From a bacterium UBA3734 (lineage in GTDB: Bacteria > Bacteroidota > Bacteroidia > Bacteroidales > Bacteroidaceae): a stretch of 7,881 bases of DNA. The position numbers and the translations under genes were made by a program. The notes under the pieces are model-generated. The model was not told where the DNA came from, searched no databases, and worked only from the letters and a program-made list of their open reading frames with translations. Positions 1-7,441 of the stretch are shown here, piece after piece. Each line of letters begins with the position of its first letter. The stretch's first letter is position 1. Location: assembly GCA_002372575.1 (NCBI GenBank), contig DFHC01000066.1, positions 23,842-31,722 of the forward strand. The letters run 5' to 3'.

Positions 1-178
1 GCCTCACCCCCCGCCCTCTCCAAATGGAGAGGGAGCTGAAGCGCGACGAGTTTTCCTTTTCTATCGACTTTTCGAGCCTCTGCATCAGGCGCTCGGAAAA
101 GTCGGCAGACAACTGCGGCGTGTCGGAATATTTGCGCCGTAGGGCTTCGCGAAGGTCGGTATCTTTATAGTTTGTCAT
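1..178 (-). CDS. Partial gene downstream of the sigma factor; unidentified, possibly its regulatory partner
   Basis: An open frame begins with ATG at 178-176 and runs off the left edge of the window, giving about 59 residues. The start MTNYKDTDLREALRRKYSDT is charged, helical-looking and has no signal peptide, so the visible part should be cytoplasmic. The ATG overlaps the TGA of the sigma factor (ATGA), so the two are very probably one operon and translationally coupled. In Bacteroidetes, a gene directly after an ECF sigma factor is often its anti-sigma or a membrane-linked regulator; that role is an inference here, because any membrane segment would lie outside the window. The frame passes through a palindromic repeat at 14-33, which contributes residues such as SSLSIWRGRG that look foreign to the preceding helix. 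The gene may therefore carry a repeat-derived insertion or end shortly beyond the edge. Confidence 0.6.
   Translation of the reverse strand, partial: MTNYKDTDLREALRRKYSDTPQLSADFSERLMQRLEKSIEKENSSRFSSLSIWRGRGVR
14..33. repeat. Palindrome, 8-base arms, likely a dispersed repeat
   Basis: Arms CCCTCTCC (14-21) and GGAGAGGG (26-33) are perfectly complementary around the loop AAAT. The flanks are a C-run with CCTCA at 2-12 and GAGCTG after 33. This looks like short REP-like palindromes that recur in Bacteroidetes genomes, but only one copy is visible here, so the dispersed nature is recalled and not demonstrated. It lies inside the open frame of the partial gene. Confidence 0.55.
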
Positions 179-723
179 ATTTTCTGAAGTTGTTTGAATA
201 GTTTTCTGCGGATTCGGTAGAGGCGGTTCGCCAAGGCGTGGGCGGTCGTGTCGATGATGAACGCACATTCGTTGAGCGAACGGTTTTCGAAGTAGTAGAG
301 CGTGAGCAGCAGGCGGTCGTCGGGTGGCAGGTCGTCCATCAGCAGTTCCAGTTGTCGGATGCGTTCCTCGTTGCCAGTGGAGAGTCCGGCTGCCAGTTGC
401 TCCTCGCCGATGTCTGTCTGCCAAACCTCCGTGTCTTCTATCGAGACAATTTGCGGACGGCGGCGTTTCAGGAAGTCTAGCGTCAGGCGGTAGGCGATTC
501 GGCAGAGCCACGTGCCGAGCGATGCCCGCTGGGGGTCGTAGCTGCTGATGTGGCTGAAAGCGCGCAGGAAGGTGTCTTGCGTCAGTTCCTCGGCATCCAT
601 CGCGTCGCCCACTTGGCGAACGACCATCGCGAACACCTGCTGCCCGTAGCGACTGACCATCAGGCTCTGTCCTTTGCTGCCACCGCCTTTGATGGCTTCT
701 ATGATTTCCTTGTCCGTATTCAC
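175..723 (-). CDS. ECF-type RNA polymerase sigma-70 factor
   Basis: This is a 182-residue cytoplasmic sigma factor that would direct RNA polymerase to a small regulon. Sigma region 2 spans about residues 20-88, with the characteristic DAEELTQDTFLRAF (43-56) core-binding helix and the TWLCRIAYRLTLDFLKRRRP stretch that binds the -10 element. After a variable acidic linker (about 92-120), region 4 occupies about 123-180, with the helix-turn-helix in SLNECAFIIDTTAHALANRL and a basic recognition helix. No region 1.1 or 3 is present, which fits group IV. The start is GTG at 723-721: an in-frame TAG lies eight codons upstream and the next methionine (M22) would cut into region 2. The stop overlaps the ATG of the next gene by four bases. 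No clear TAnnTTTG promoter is seen upstream; a small inverted repeat lies at 767-780. The target regulon cannot be read from the sequence. Confidence 0.93.
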   Translation of the reverse strand: MNTDKEIIEAIKGGGSKGQSLMVSRYGQQVFAMVVRQVGDAMDAEELTQDTFLRAFSHISSYDPQRASLGTWLCRIAYRLTLDFLKRRRPQIVSIEDTEVWQTDIGEEQLAAGLSTGNEERIRQLELLMDDLPPDDRLLLTLYYFENRSLNECAFIIDTTAHALANRLYRIRRKLFKQLQKI

Positions 724-766
724 ACTTGTTTTTGTGACCTGTCTCTATTTGTTATACGACTGTTTT

Positions 767-780
767 CGGGAAATATCCCG
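767..780. promoter_or_regulatory. Small inverted repeat upstream of the sigma factor gene
   Basis: CGGGA and TCCCG are perfectly complementary around AATA, 44-57 bases before the GTG start. It could be an operator or part of an unusual ECF-recognised promoter, since no standard TAnnTTTG box is visible here. A five-base arm can also arise by chance. Confidence 0.2.
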
Positions 781-787
781 CCCGTAG

Positions 788-825
788 AAAAAAATAAATG
801 CAGATAGTTCCGAGGCTATCTGCAT
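788..825 (-). terminator. Rho-independent terminator of higBA
   Basis: Read on the minus strand, a perfect 10-base stem (ATGCAGATAG with CTATCTGCAT; 825-816 with 807-798) closes an 8-base loop and is followed at once by TTATTTTTTT (797-788). It begins 16 bases after the antitoxin stop codon, so it ends the toxin-antitoxin transcript and insulates the downstream sigma gene. Confidence 0.9.
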
Positions 826-841
826 TGTCTTTGGCTTGAAG

Positions 842-1186
842 TCAGAATACGGCGGCGATTCTTGGAATTTTCTTCAGTTGCTCGAAAAACGGCTTATTGC
901 GCTTTGCCGACAACAGGTTGTATTTCATCTGCAACGAGAGCAGTGGCATCGGATCCAGGTCGAGAGCCTGACAGATTAGCAGCGCCATTTCTGCACTCAG
1001 GGGTCGCTTGGCATTGAGCACCTCGTTCAGTTGGCTGGGGGGCACACCGATTTCCATCGCCAGCCGTCGCTGACTGATTCCGCGAAATTCCAGTTCGTCT
1101 TTGATGACCTCTCCGGGGTGAGTCAAATAGAACGGCTCCAAGTTGTTGGCAACCATACGGTCGTCTGTTCCTTTTACGTGTACCAT
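842..1186 (-). CDS. higA: HigA-family antitoxin, XRE helix-turn-helix protein
   Basis: This 114-residue protein is the likely antitoxin and autorepressor of the preceding HigB-like RNase. Residues 22-36 match the family signature (HPGEVIKDELEFRGIS). The helix-turn-helix follows at about 37-62 (QRRLAMEIGVPPSQLNEVLN), then the typical AKRPLSAEMALLICQALDLD segment. The C-terminal tail (about 88-114) is basic and may contact the toxin. It starts 8 bases after the toxin stop, and toxin-first order is the usual arrangement for higBA. The ATG at 1186-1184 was chosen; a second ATG (residue 11) would still leave the whole domain. No Shine-Dalgarno is visible, only an AT-rich leader, as is normal in Bacteroidetes. 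Members of the family bind operators in their own promoter; regulation of the upstream promoter is inferred. Confidence 0.9.
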   Translation of the reverse strand: MVHVKGTDDRMVANNLEPFYLTHPGEVIKDELEFRGISQRRLAMEIGVPPSQLNEVLNAKRPLSAEMALLICQALDLDPMPLLSLQMKYNLLSAKRNKPFFEQLKKIPRIAAVF

Positions 1187-1194
1187 AATATATT

Positions 1195-1512
1195 TTATTT
1201 ATAATGATTCGACAATTCTGTTATATTCACAATTTCGGCAATCGTTTTTCCCTCTTCGACAATCTCTCGGAACTCGATGCGATACTGATTGTTCACCCTG
1301 ACCGACGAAGTTCCTTTCTTATCGCCGTGCAGATGTTCATAGTGCAGTCCGCCATATCGAGCCAATTCCATCACGTTCGCCAATTCCACCATCAGGTCCA
1401 CCACGCGGATGTACTTTTTGACGATTTGTTCTTGAAAGCGATGTCTCTTGTCGCTGGCCTTTCCATTTTCATAGAGCTCCCTCAGATAATCTTTTTCGAA
1501 GGTAACTTTCAT
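1195..1512 (-). CDS. higB: HigB-like RelE-family mRNA interferase toxin
   Basis: This 105-residue small basic protein belongs to the HigB/RelE superfamily, whose members cleave mRNA, usually on the ribosome, when freed from their antitoxin. The diagnostic stretch is residues 52-82: RYGGLHYEHLHGDKKG followed by SSVRVNNQYRIEFRE, where R72, R78 and R82 are candidates for RNA-contacting or catalytic residues. The C-terminal TELSNHYK (98-105), with H104, is typical of HigB proteins. Length is in the usual range (about 90-110) and the frame is intact, so the toxin looks functional. The start ATG is at 1512-1510, about 15 bases after the predicted transcription start. The HigA gene follows after 8 bases. 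The pair forms a complete cassette placed between a TPR gene and a sigma factor gene, which is compatible with past insertion. Confidence 0.9.
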   Translation of the reverse strand: MKVTFEKDYLRELYENGKASDKRHRFQEQIVKKYIRVVDLMVELANVMELARYGGLHYEHLHGDKKGTSSVRVNNQYRIEFREIVEEGKTIAEIVNITELSNHYK

Positions 1513-1533
1513 AAACTTTTGCTATTTTGGGGG

Positions 1534-1565
1534 CAAAGATACAAACAATTTTTCGTATTCACAAA
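1534..1565 (-). promoter_or_regulatory. Bacteroidetes-type promoter of higBA
   Basis: On the minus strand, TATCTTTG (1541-1534) matches the -7 consensus TAnnTTTG exactly, and a TTTG -33 box (1565-1562) lies 20 bases upstream. Transcription should begin near 1527, leaving a leader of about 15 bases before the higB ATG. The -33 box is part of the perfect palindrome CAAATTTG (1562-1569), and short arms ATAC/GTAT bracket the spacer. Either could be the HigA operator, though both are weak. Confidence 0.8.
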
Positions 1566-1622
1566 TTTGAGAACACTTTTTCTGCCATTTTTCGGGAAAA
1601 TTATCGTCTTGCGACCGTATTT

Positions 1623-3044
1623 TTAGTTGTTAATCAGGTATTGATAGTAGTCTTTCGGCTCTACTTCTTCGGGAAACAGGTCGCAGAGCACGATGGCGGC
1701 CTCGCGTGGGTTGCGCTCGCAGGCTTTCTTGACGGCCTCGCGAAATTCCTTTTCTTTTCCCAGCGAATAGCAGCAGAGTGCTTCGTAGGCAAAGCCTTCG
1801 GTGCGCTCGTCGTCGCCGTCGAACTTGCCGAGCATTCGGAAAAGGCGGTAGGCGTGGTCGTAGTAGCCGAGGTCGTAGATGGAGATGGCCACGCGCAGGA
1901 AAATATGGGCCGAACCGTTGCTCTCGATGATGGCTTGCGAATAGCAGGCCTGCGCCTCGGCCCAGTGTTTGGCTTCCATGAGCAGGTGGGCTTTCAGCAC
2001 GAGGGCTTCGTCGTGGACTCCTGTGGGTGCGTTGAGCATTTTTTCGGCGTAGGCGAGGGCTTCTTCCGAGTGTCCGAGTCGTGAGAGCGAGAAAGCCAGC
2101 TCCTGATAGATTTCAAACAGGTTCGTGGAGTTTTCGGGAGCAATTTTCTCGGCTTTTTTCAGGTGCTCGATGCCTTTTTCGAGGTGGTCCATATTGAGTT
2201 CGCAGATGCCCTGGAACATCTCGCCCGACTCTTCGTTGGGGCAGAGCTCGCTGAATCGCTTGTAGTATTTCTTCGCCTCCTTGAAGTTGCCAAGGCTGAA
2301 GAGCCCGTTGGCCTTGTTGAGGATGGCGTCGGAGTTGTTGGGATTGATGGCGATGGAAAATTCGCTGCTCTGGATGGAGTCGCGGATGTTGTTGTGCATG
2401 AACTGCGCCGAGGCCAGGTGGTTCCAGTAGGGCGTGGAGTAGGGGTCGGCGTCGATGAGTTCGTTGAAGATGCGTTCGCTCTCCTCGTAGTTGCCCGTGT
2501 GCATGGCGATTCGGCCCACGAGCTCCTTGTAGTCGGGGTCGTCGGTCAGGCTGGAGCGGCGCAGCCATTTCGCAGCCATTTCGTAGTGGTCGTAGTCGGC
2601 GTAGAGCGTGGCCACGTCGAGGATGAAGTCTTCGCGCTCGTCTTCGTCGTCGAGGTTGTCGAGCTGCTGGTTCAGATAGTCTTCGGCGGCATCGTATTCT
2701 CCGCAGAAAATCATGAATTCTGCCCTGACGTAGTGGTATTCGGGATGCGTCTTGTCGTCGATTTCCTCGATGAGCTCCTCGGCGCGGCCGATGTCGTCTT
2801 CGTTGTGCATCGCCATGCGGGCCAAGAAGGCCAGCGGCTCGGCGGCTCCGGGAAACATCCTCGTGCCGAGCTCGGCGGCCTCCACGGCGGCTTCCACATT
2901 GCCATACATCGAGTAGTATTCGGCAATGTCGGTCAGTTCCTCGGGGTCGAAATAGGGGCTTTCGCCTCGTTTCCGGGCGGCCTCGTATCGCTTGAAAATC
3001 TCCTTGAACTCGTCGCTCTCGAAATATTTGTCGTTTTCTGACAT
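1623..3044 (-). CDS. Tetratricopeptide-repeat protein, cytoplasmic, function unknown
   Basis: This 473-residue acidic protein is built almost wholly from TPR helical pairs. Approximate repeats are at 35-66, 103-135, 170-203, 204-237, 238-271, 272-305, 311-341, 345-377, 379-412 and 416-447. The clearest unit is 204-237, ending SIAINPNNSDA; another good one (345-377) contains AEAQACYSQAI. There is no signal peptide, membrane segment or catalytic domain, so it probably acts as a cytoplasmic protein-binding scaffold; its partners cannot be inferred. The ATG lies 3 bases after the glnS stop codon with no Shine-Dalgarno, implying co-transcription and probable translational coupling with glnS. No convincing terminator follows it; the next gene in the same direction (higB) has its own promoter. 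TPR assignment is firm, biological role unknown. Confidence 0.9.
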   Translation of the reverse strand: MSENDKYFESDEFKEIFKRYEAARKRGESPYFDPEELTDIAEYYSMYGNVEAAVEAAELGTRMFPGAAEPLAFLARMAMHNEDDIGRAEELIEEIDDKTHPEYHYVRAEFMIFCGEYDAAEDYLNQQLDNLDDEDEREDFILDVATLYADYDHYEMAAKWLRRSSLTDDPDYKELVGRIAMHTGNYEESERIFNELIDADPYSTPYWNHLASAQFMHNNIRDSIQSSEFSIAINPNNSDAILNKANGLFSLGNFKEAKKYYKRFSELCPNEESGEMFQGICELNMDHLEKGIEHLKKAEKIAPENSTNLFEIYQELAFSLSRLGHSEEALAYAEKMLNAPTGVHDEALVLKAHLLMEAKHWAEAQACYSQAIIESNGSAHIFLRVAISIYDLGYYDHAYRLFRMLGKFDGDDERTEGFAYEALCCYSLGKEKEFREAVKKACERNPREAAIVLCDLFPEEVEPKDYYQYLINN

Positions 3045-3047
3045 TTT

Positions 3048-4802
<1,755 letters not shown>

Positions 4803-4808
4803 ATCTCA

Positions 4809-4843
4809 AAGATTCAAGATTCAAGATTTAAAATTCAAGATTA
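4809..4843. repeat. Heptanucleotide tandem repeat, five units
   Basis: Five contiguous 7-base units on the plus strand read AAGATTC, AAGATTC, AAGATTT, AAAATTC, AAGATTA. They fill nearly all of the gap between the C69 peptidase stop codon (4843-4841, inside the last unit) and the glnS ATG at 4802. No promoter or terminator is otherwise evident in that gap. Confidence 0.85.
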
Positions 4844-6583
4844 GTAAGCCTTATACTTGTCGCCCGTCTTCTCGATGAGGATTTGGTAGTACTCGTCGCT
4901 ATATTTCGGGTGCTCGCTCTTGATGGGCGTGTATTTGCTGCCGGGCTTGGTGGGCTGGGCGGTGTTCACGTTGCCGTCCATGTATTTCATGAACAGTTGT
5001 TGGTAGAAACGCTTCCACATGGCCGTCATGTCGTTAGCGGCGTCGCAAGAGAACTTGGTGAGTTCCCTGACTTGGGCCTCTCTGCCTTTGATGGTATTGA
5101 CGCGCTCATCCAAGGCGGGGATGACTTTTTCCACCCACTTTGTCTCCATCTCGCGTTGCACCTTGCGGATTTCGGGGTGGATGTAGTCGTATTTGGTGTA
5201 GGCCCAGTTGCTCATCTGGTTGAAGGTCCAGAAGGCCGAGGTCTCCGACCACTCGCTCATCGAACCGTTGCCTTCGCGGAAGCACTCTGGAATCTCGGTC
5301 ATGCAGGTGTACATCGGGCAGTAGACGGTGTTGTCGGTGTCGTCGACGCCAAACCAAATGATGCCGCCGATGGGCCATTCGTATTGGCCACGGCTTTGGG
5401 CCACAAACGAGAAACCGGTCTGTTGGGTGGCGGTGGTGCGCTCGTGCACGTAGGTCTGGCCGTTCACTTCAAACTCCATCGGGCGCCAACGGTAGGGGCA
5501 GTGGAACGGGCCAGCACCCACGTCTTGCGACATGTCGAGTTCGGTGCCTTCGAGGTGGTCGCGCATGAAGTCCATCATGTCGAGGACGCTCACCTTCTTG
5601 TTGGGCAGCACCCAAAGGGGCATGCGGTTGGTCGGGAAATTATCAGGAGTTTGGCACATCCCCTTTGTATAAGGCTGCACACGCTTGATGTCGCGCCCCG
5701 TGGCATAGCCCCAATAGTCTTTCATGTTGTCGGTCACCTTGTTGAACATGGCCCACACGCGCAGGTCGCAGAAGCGGGCTCCGCTGAAATCAACGGGATT
5801 GTAGACATCTGAGAACGAGAACTTTTCATCAGGACCGTTGTAAAGTTTCATCTCCTTGGCGAAGCTGATGACGTCGTCGGCATAAACGCAGTCGATGTTC
5901 GGGTCCTTGAAGAGCTTGTCGATGTTCTTGAAGGTGATGCTGGTCTTGCACTTGCGCGTGGCCAAGGGGAAGGTGGTGATGCGGGCCTGGTTGGCGTGGC
6001 CGCTCACATATCCGTCGGGGATGCGGCGAGCCACCCACACGGCGCCTTTGTTCGCCTTGCCTTTGCCAATCATTTCGAGGATCCACACCTCTTCGGTGTC
6101 GCAAATCGAGAACGACTCGCCTTCGCTCACATAGCCGTAGTTGGCCACCAGTTCGCCCATCGTCTTGATGGCTTCGCGGGCGGTCTTGGCGCGTTGCAAA
6201 GTGATGTAAATCAAGCTACCGTAGTCGATGACGCCTTGGCCTTCCCAAAGGCTTTCGAGGCCGCCGTAGGTCGTTTCGCCGATGGCCAACTGCCATTCGT
6301 TCATGTTGCCGACCACGTTGTAGGTGTGTGCTACCTGTGGGATTTGGCCGCGATACATGCCGCCGTCCCAGTCGTAGACATCGAGCATGGCGCCGGCGGG
6401 CCAGTCGGAGGCGGGATAATGGTAGAGTTCGCCATACAGCACATGGCTGTCGGCGGCGTAGCTAATCATGCAGGAGCCGTCGGTGGAGGCGCCTTTGGTA
6501 ATGAGGAAATTGGTGCAGGCGTTGGCTTTCCCGAAGGAAAAAACGAGGGCCAAGGCCAGGATTGCGGTGAATGTCTTCTTCAT
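4841..6583 (-). CDS. Secreted dipeptidase, peptidase family C69 (Ntn hydrolase)
   Basis: This 580-residue exported protein belongs to the PepD-like C69 family, Ntn hydrolases whose N-terminal cysteine is the nucleophile and which act mostly on dipeptides. Residues 1-22 form a clear signal peptide (MKK, hydrophobic core TAILALALVFSF, then AxA site A20-N-A22). Cleavage there would expose C23, which opens the family motif CTNFLITKGASTDGS. The peptidase domain runs to about residue 450, with DGYVSGHANQARI (189-201) typical of the family. The remaining C-terminal part is probably helical. Location should be periplasm or outer surface, where it would help use peptides. The ATG at 6583-6581 sits about 30 bases downstream of a predicted transcription start. 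glnS follows in the same direction after 38 bases. The exact substrate is not deducible. Confidence 0.92.
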   Translation of the reverse strand: MKKTFTAILALALVFSFGKANACTNFLITKGASTDGSCMISYAADSHVLYGELYHYPASDWPAGAMLDVYDWDGGMYRGQIPQVAHTYNVVGNMNEWQLAIGETTYGGLESLWEGQGVIDYGSLIYITLQRAKTAREAIKTMGELVANYGYVSEGESFSICDTEEVWILEMIGKGKANKGAVWVARRIPDGYVSGHANQARITTFPLATRKCKTSITFKNIDKLFKDPNIDCVYADDVISFAKEMKLYNGPDEKFSFSDVYNPVDFSGARFCDLRVWAMFNKVTDNMKDYWGYATGRDIKRVQPYTKGMCQTPDNFPTNRMPLWVLPNKKVSVLDMMDFMRDHLEGTELDMSQDVGAGPFHCPYRWRPMEFEVNGQTYVHERTTATQQTGFSFVAQSRGQYEWPIGGIIWFGVDDTDNTVYCPMYTCMTEIPECFREGNGSMSEWSETSAFWTFNQMSNWAYTKYDYIHPEIRKVQREMETKWVEKVIPALDERVNTIKGREAQVRELTKFSCDAANDMTAMWKRFYQQLFMKYMDGNVNTAQPTKPGSKYTPIKSEHPKYSDEYYQILIEKTGDKYKAY

Positions 6584-6620
6584 AGTTTATCTGTTATTTG
6601 TTGCGTTTCGTTTGAGCGGA

Positions 6621-6628
6621 CAAAGATA
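6621..6628 (-). promoter_or_regulatory. Bacteroidetes -7 element for the C69 gene
   Basis: TATCTTTG on the minus strand (6628-6621) fits TAnnTTTG exactly and is placed 37 bases before the C69 ATG. No TTTG -33 box is found at the expected spacing, where the DNA is AT-rich and made of TTGAATTG-like repeats. It may drive C69 and, by readthrough, glnS and the TPR gene. Confidence 0.65.
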
Positions 6629-6632
6629 GTAA

Positions 6633-6664
6633 ATTGTTGAATTGAATGATGTTGAATTGTTGAA
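6633..6664. repeat. Short AT-rich direct repeats
   Basis: GTTGAATTG occurs at 6636-6644 and 6651-6659, and ATTGTTGAA at 6633-6641 and 6656-6664. The cluster covers the -33 region of the C69 promoter. It resembles simple AT-rich intergenic repeats; no function is evident. Confidence 0.6.
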
Positions 6665-6720
6665 ATCTTTGATTCGGCGAAGTCAATAGTTTTCTTGTCA
6701 TTGATTATGAATATTTTACC

Positions 6721-6762
6721 CGACAGCAAACGACGACAAACGACTACTGTCGACAACAAACG
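6721..6762. repeat. Ten-base-period repeat CGACnnCAAA
   Basis: Consecutive decamers read CGACAGCAAA, CGACGACAAA, CGACTACTGT (degenerate) and CGACAACAAA, then CG. The period equals about one helical turn, so the conserved CGAC cores lie on one face of the DNA. It occupies the middle of the 246-base gap between the divergent C69 gene and the RNase-like gene; apart from the promoters and repeats listed, I see nothing else in that gap. Confidence 0.7.
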
Positions 6763-6794
6763 TTTAATCAACGGCTTGATCTTGGCGGAGTTTG

Positions 6795-6802
6795 CAATTT
6801 TG
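6795..6802 (+). promoter_or_regulatory. Possible -7 box of the RNase-like gene
   Basis: CAATTTTG differs from TAnnTTTG at the first base only and is followed by C, as in many Bacteroidetes promoters. It ends 27 bases before the chosen ATG at 6830. No good TTTG -33 box is found at the normal distance. Confidence 0.35.
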
Positions 6803-6829
6803 CGGCGGATACTAAAAACGCATCAGACC

Positions 6830-7291
6830 ATGACAGACAAAAAGCCATTCGACAAAGAACACCCAACCAAGATTCCGTTTTCAGAATTAGTGGAACTCAT
6901 TGGCACAAGTTGCGATTACAAATTCTGCATCATTGATGAAAACATTGACGACGAACTTTTTGAACTTGCCGCGAGGCACGGCATTGACCTAACTGGATAT
7001 AAACATGTTATAGAAACGACGGGCATCCAACATTCGGAAAAACGGCATGGTAGCAAAAGTGAAGACAGGATGCCGTTATCATTGCAAGATTATTTGTTGG
7101 TACCTTATATCATCAAGGAGCGCGACAAGGTGGAAATGTCCCCTCAAAGAGATGTCATGCACCACAATAGAATATTGATTTACACCAAACGAATTGGCGA
7201 CACCTATTATTATGTTGAAGAAATTCGAATGAAAAACAAAAGCTTAGCTTTCAAAAGTTTATGGAAAAGGCAACCAAAAAGCCCCTCCTAA
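6830..7291 (+). CDS. Small protein resembling BECR-fold phage-associated RNases (PBECR type)
   Basis: This 153-residue soluble protein has no signal peptide or membrane segment. Its C-terminal half resembles phage-Barnase-EndoU-ColicinE5/D-RelE-like nuclease domains: GIQHSEKRHG (65-74), with H68 and H73, a D87 segment (LSLQDYLLVPYIIKERDKVE), then strands RILIYTKRIGDTYYYVEEIR (114-133) and a final KSLAFKSLWKR. Candidate catalytic residues are H68, H73, R114, E130 and S143. The N-terminal 64 residues are acidic and unrecognised. An upstream in-frame ATG (6695) would add 45 residues, but that stretch runs through a repeat and a possible promoter and looks non-coding, so 6830 is preferred. It is the only plus-strand gene here and is AT-richer than its neighbours, suggesting acquired DNA. 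The stop codon lies in the loop of a terminator hairpin. Family assignment is from recall of the pattern; the protein could be a toxin or phage remnant. Confidence 0.6.
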   Translation: MTDKKPFDKEHPTKIPFSELVELIGTSCDYKFCIIDENIDDELFELAARHGIDLTGYKHVIETTGIQHSEKRHGSKSEDRMPLSLQDYLLVPYIIKERDKVEMSPQRDVMHHNRILIYTKRIGDTYYYVEEIRMKNKSLAFKSLWKRQPKSPS

Positions 7292-7301
7292 CAAGGGGCT
7301 A
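7276..7301. terminator. Bidirectional intrinsic terminator
   Basis: AGCCCCT (7280-7286) and AGGGGCT (7294-7300) form a perfect 7-base stem with a 7-base loop. On the minus strand it is followed by TTTTT (7280-7276, the first T pairing in the stem), a good terminator. On the plus strand the tail ATTTGTGTT is a weaker one. The stop codon of the RNase-like gene (7289-7291) is in the loop. It would end both that mRNA and transcripts coming from the HTH gene side. Confidence 0.75.
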
Positions 7302-7390
7302 TTTGTGTTATCGCTGGAGGGAACATGCCGAAGCCCGCCCCTTACGTCTTGATAATGCACTGGTTTTTCATTCCGTGTCCGCGACCAACT
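7276..7390 (-). ncRNA. Candidate small RNA of about 115 bases
   Basis: A promoter-like box (7403-7396) sits upstream on the minus strand and the terminator at 7300-7276 lies downstream; no credible coding frame lies between. The 5' end GUUGGUCGC (7389-7381) can pair with GCGAUAAC (7314-7307) as UCGC/GCGA plus GUU/AAC. GGA (7380-7378) with UCC (7318-7316) and GGAA (7374-7371) with UUCC (7323-7320) continue this into one interrupted helix. The general shape, a long broken hairpin plus terminator, suits a regulatory RNA, but no known family (6S, SRP, tmRNA) was recognised. It could instead be just the 3' untranslated part of the HTH mRNA. Confidence 0.35.
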
Positions 7391-7395
7391 GCCTG

Positions 7396-7403
7396 CAAAA
7401 TTA
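7396..7403 (-). promoter_or_regulatory. Bacteroidetes -7 box inside the gap after the HTH gene
   Basis: TAATTTTG on the minus strand matches TAnnTTTG exactly, is preceded by G and followed by CA, the commonest context for this element in Bacteroidetes. A TTTG (7430-7427) lies 23 bases upstream, slightly farther than usual. It points away from the HTH gene towards the terminator at 7300-7276, with no gene in between. Confidence 0.55.
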
Positions 7404-7441
7404 CAGCTTTTTCGGAAACGCCGCCACAAAACCCCGTAAAT

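Noticed and set aside
1570..1622. Terminator after the TPR gene
   Set aside because: Only 3-4 base stems such as GTC-TTGC-GAC are present, without a following T-run in the right place.
4803..4815. Promoter for glnS in the heptad repeat
   Set aside because: AATCTTTG resembles TAnnTTTG but lacks the first T, and it is too close to the ATG.
4883..5812. Plus-strand open frame opposite the C69 gene
   Set aside because: It lies fully within the peptidase gene on the other strand and has a composition typical of antisense frames in GC-rich DNA.
6512..6520. Lipobox in the C69 signal peptide
   Set aside because: The residues before C23 are A-N-A, which suit signal peptidase I and not the L-[AST]-[GA]-C lipoprotein pattern; the cysteine is explained as the nucleophile.
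6721..6762. CRISPR array
   Set aside because: Units are only 10 bases with no spacers, and no cas genes are present.
6695..6829. A 45-residue N-terminal extension of the RNase-like protein
   Set aside because: It covers the decamer repeat and a promoter-like box and reads as non-coding; the ATG at 6830 is better.
7276..7390. Known RNA families such as 6S, SRP RNA or tmRNA
   Set aside because: No SRP core such as GGAAGGAAGCAGCC, no tRNA-like end and no clear 6S central bubble were found; length is also short for 6S and tmRNA.
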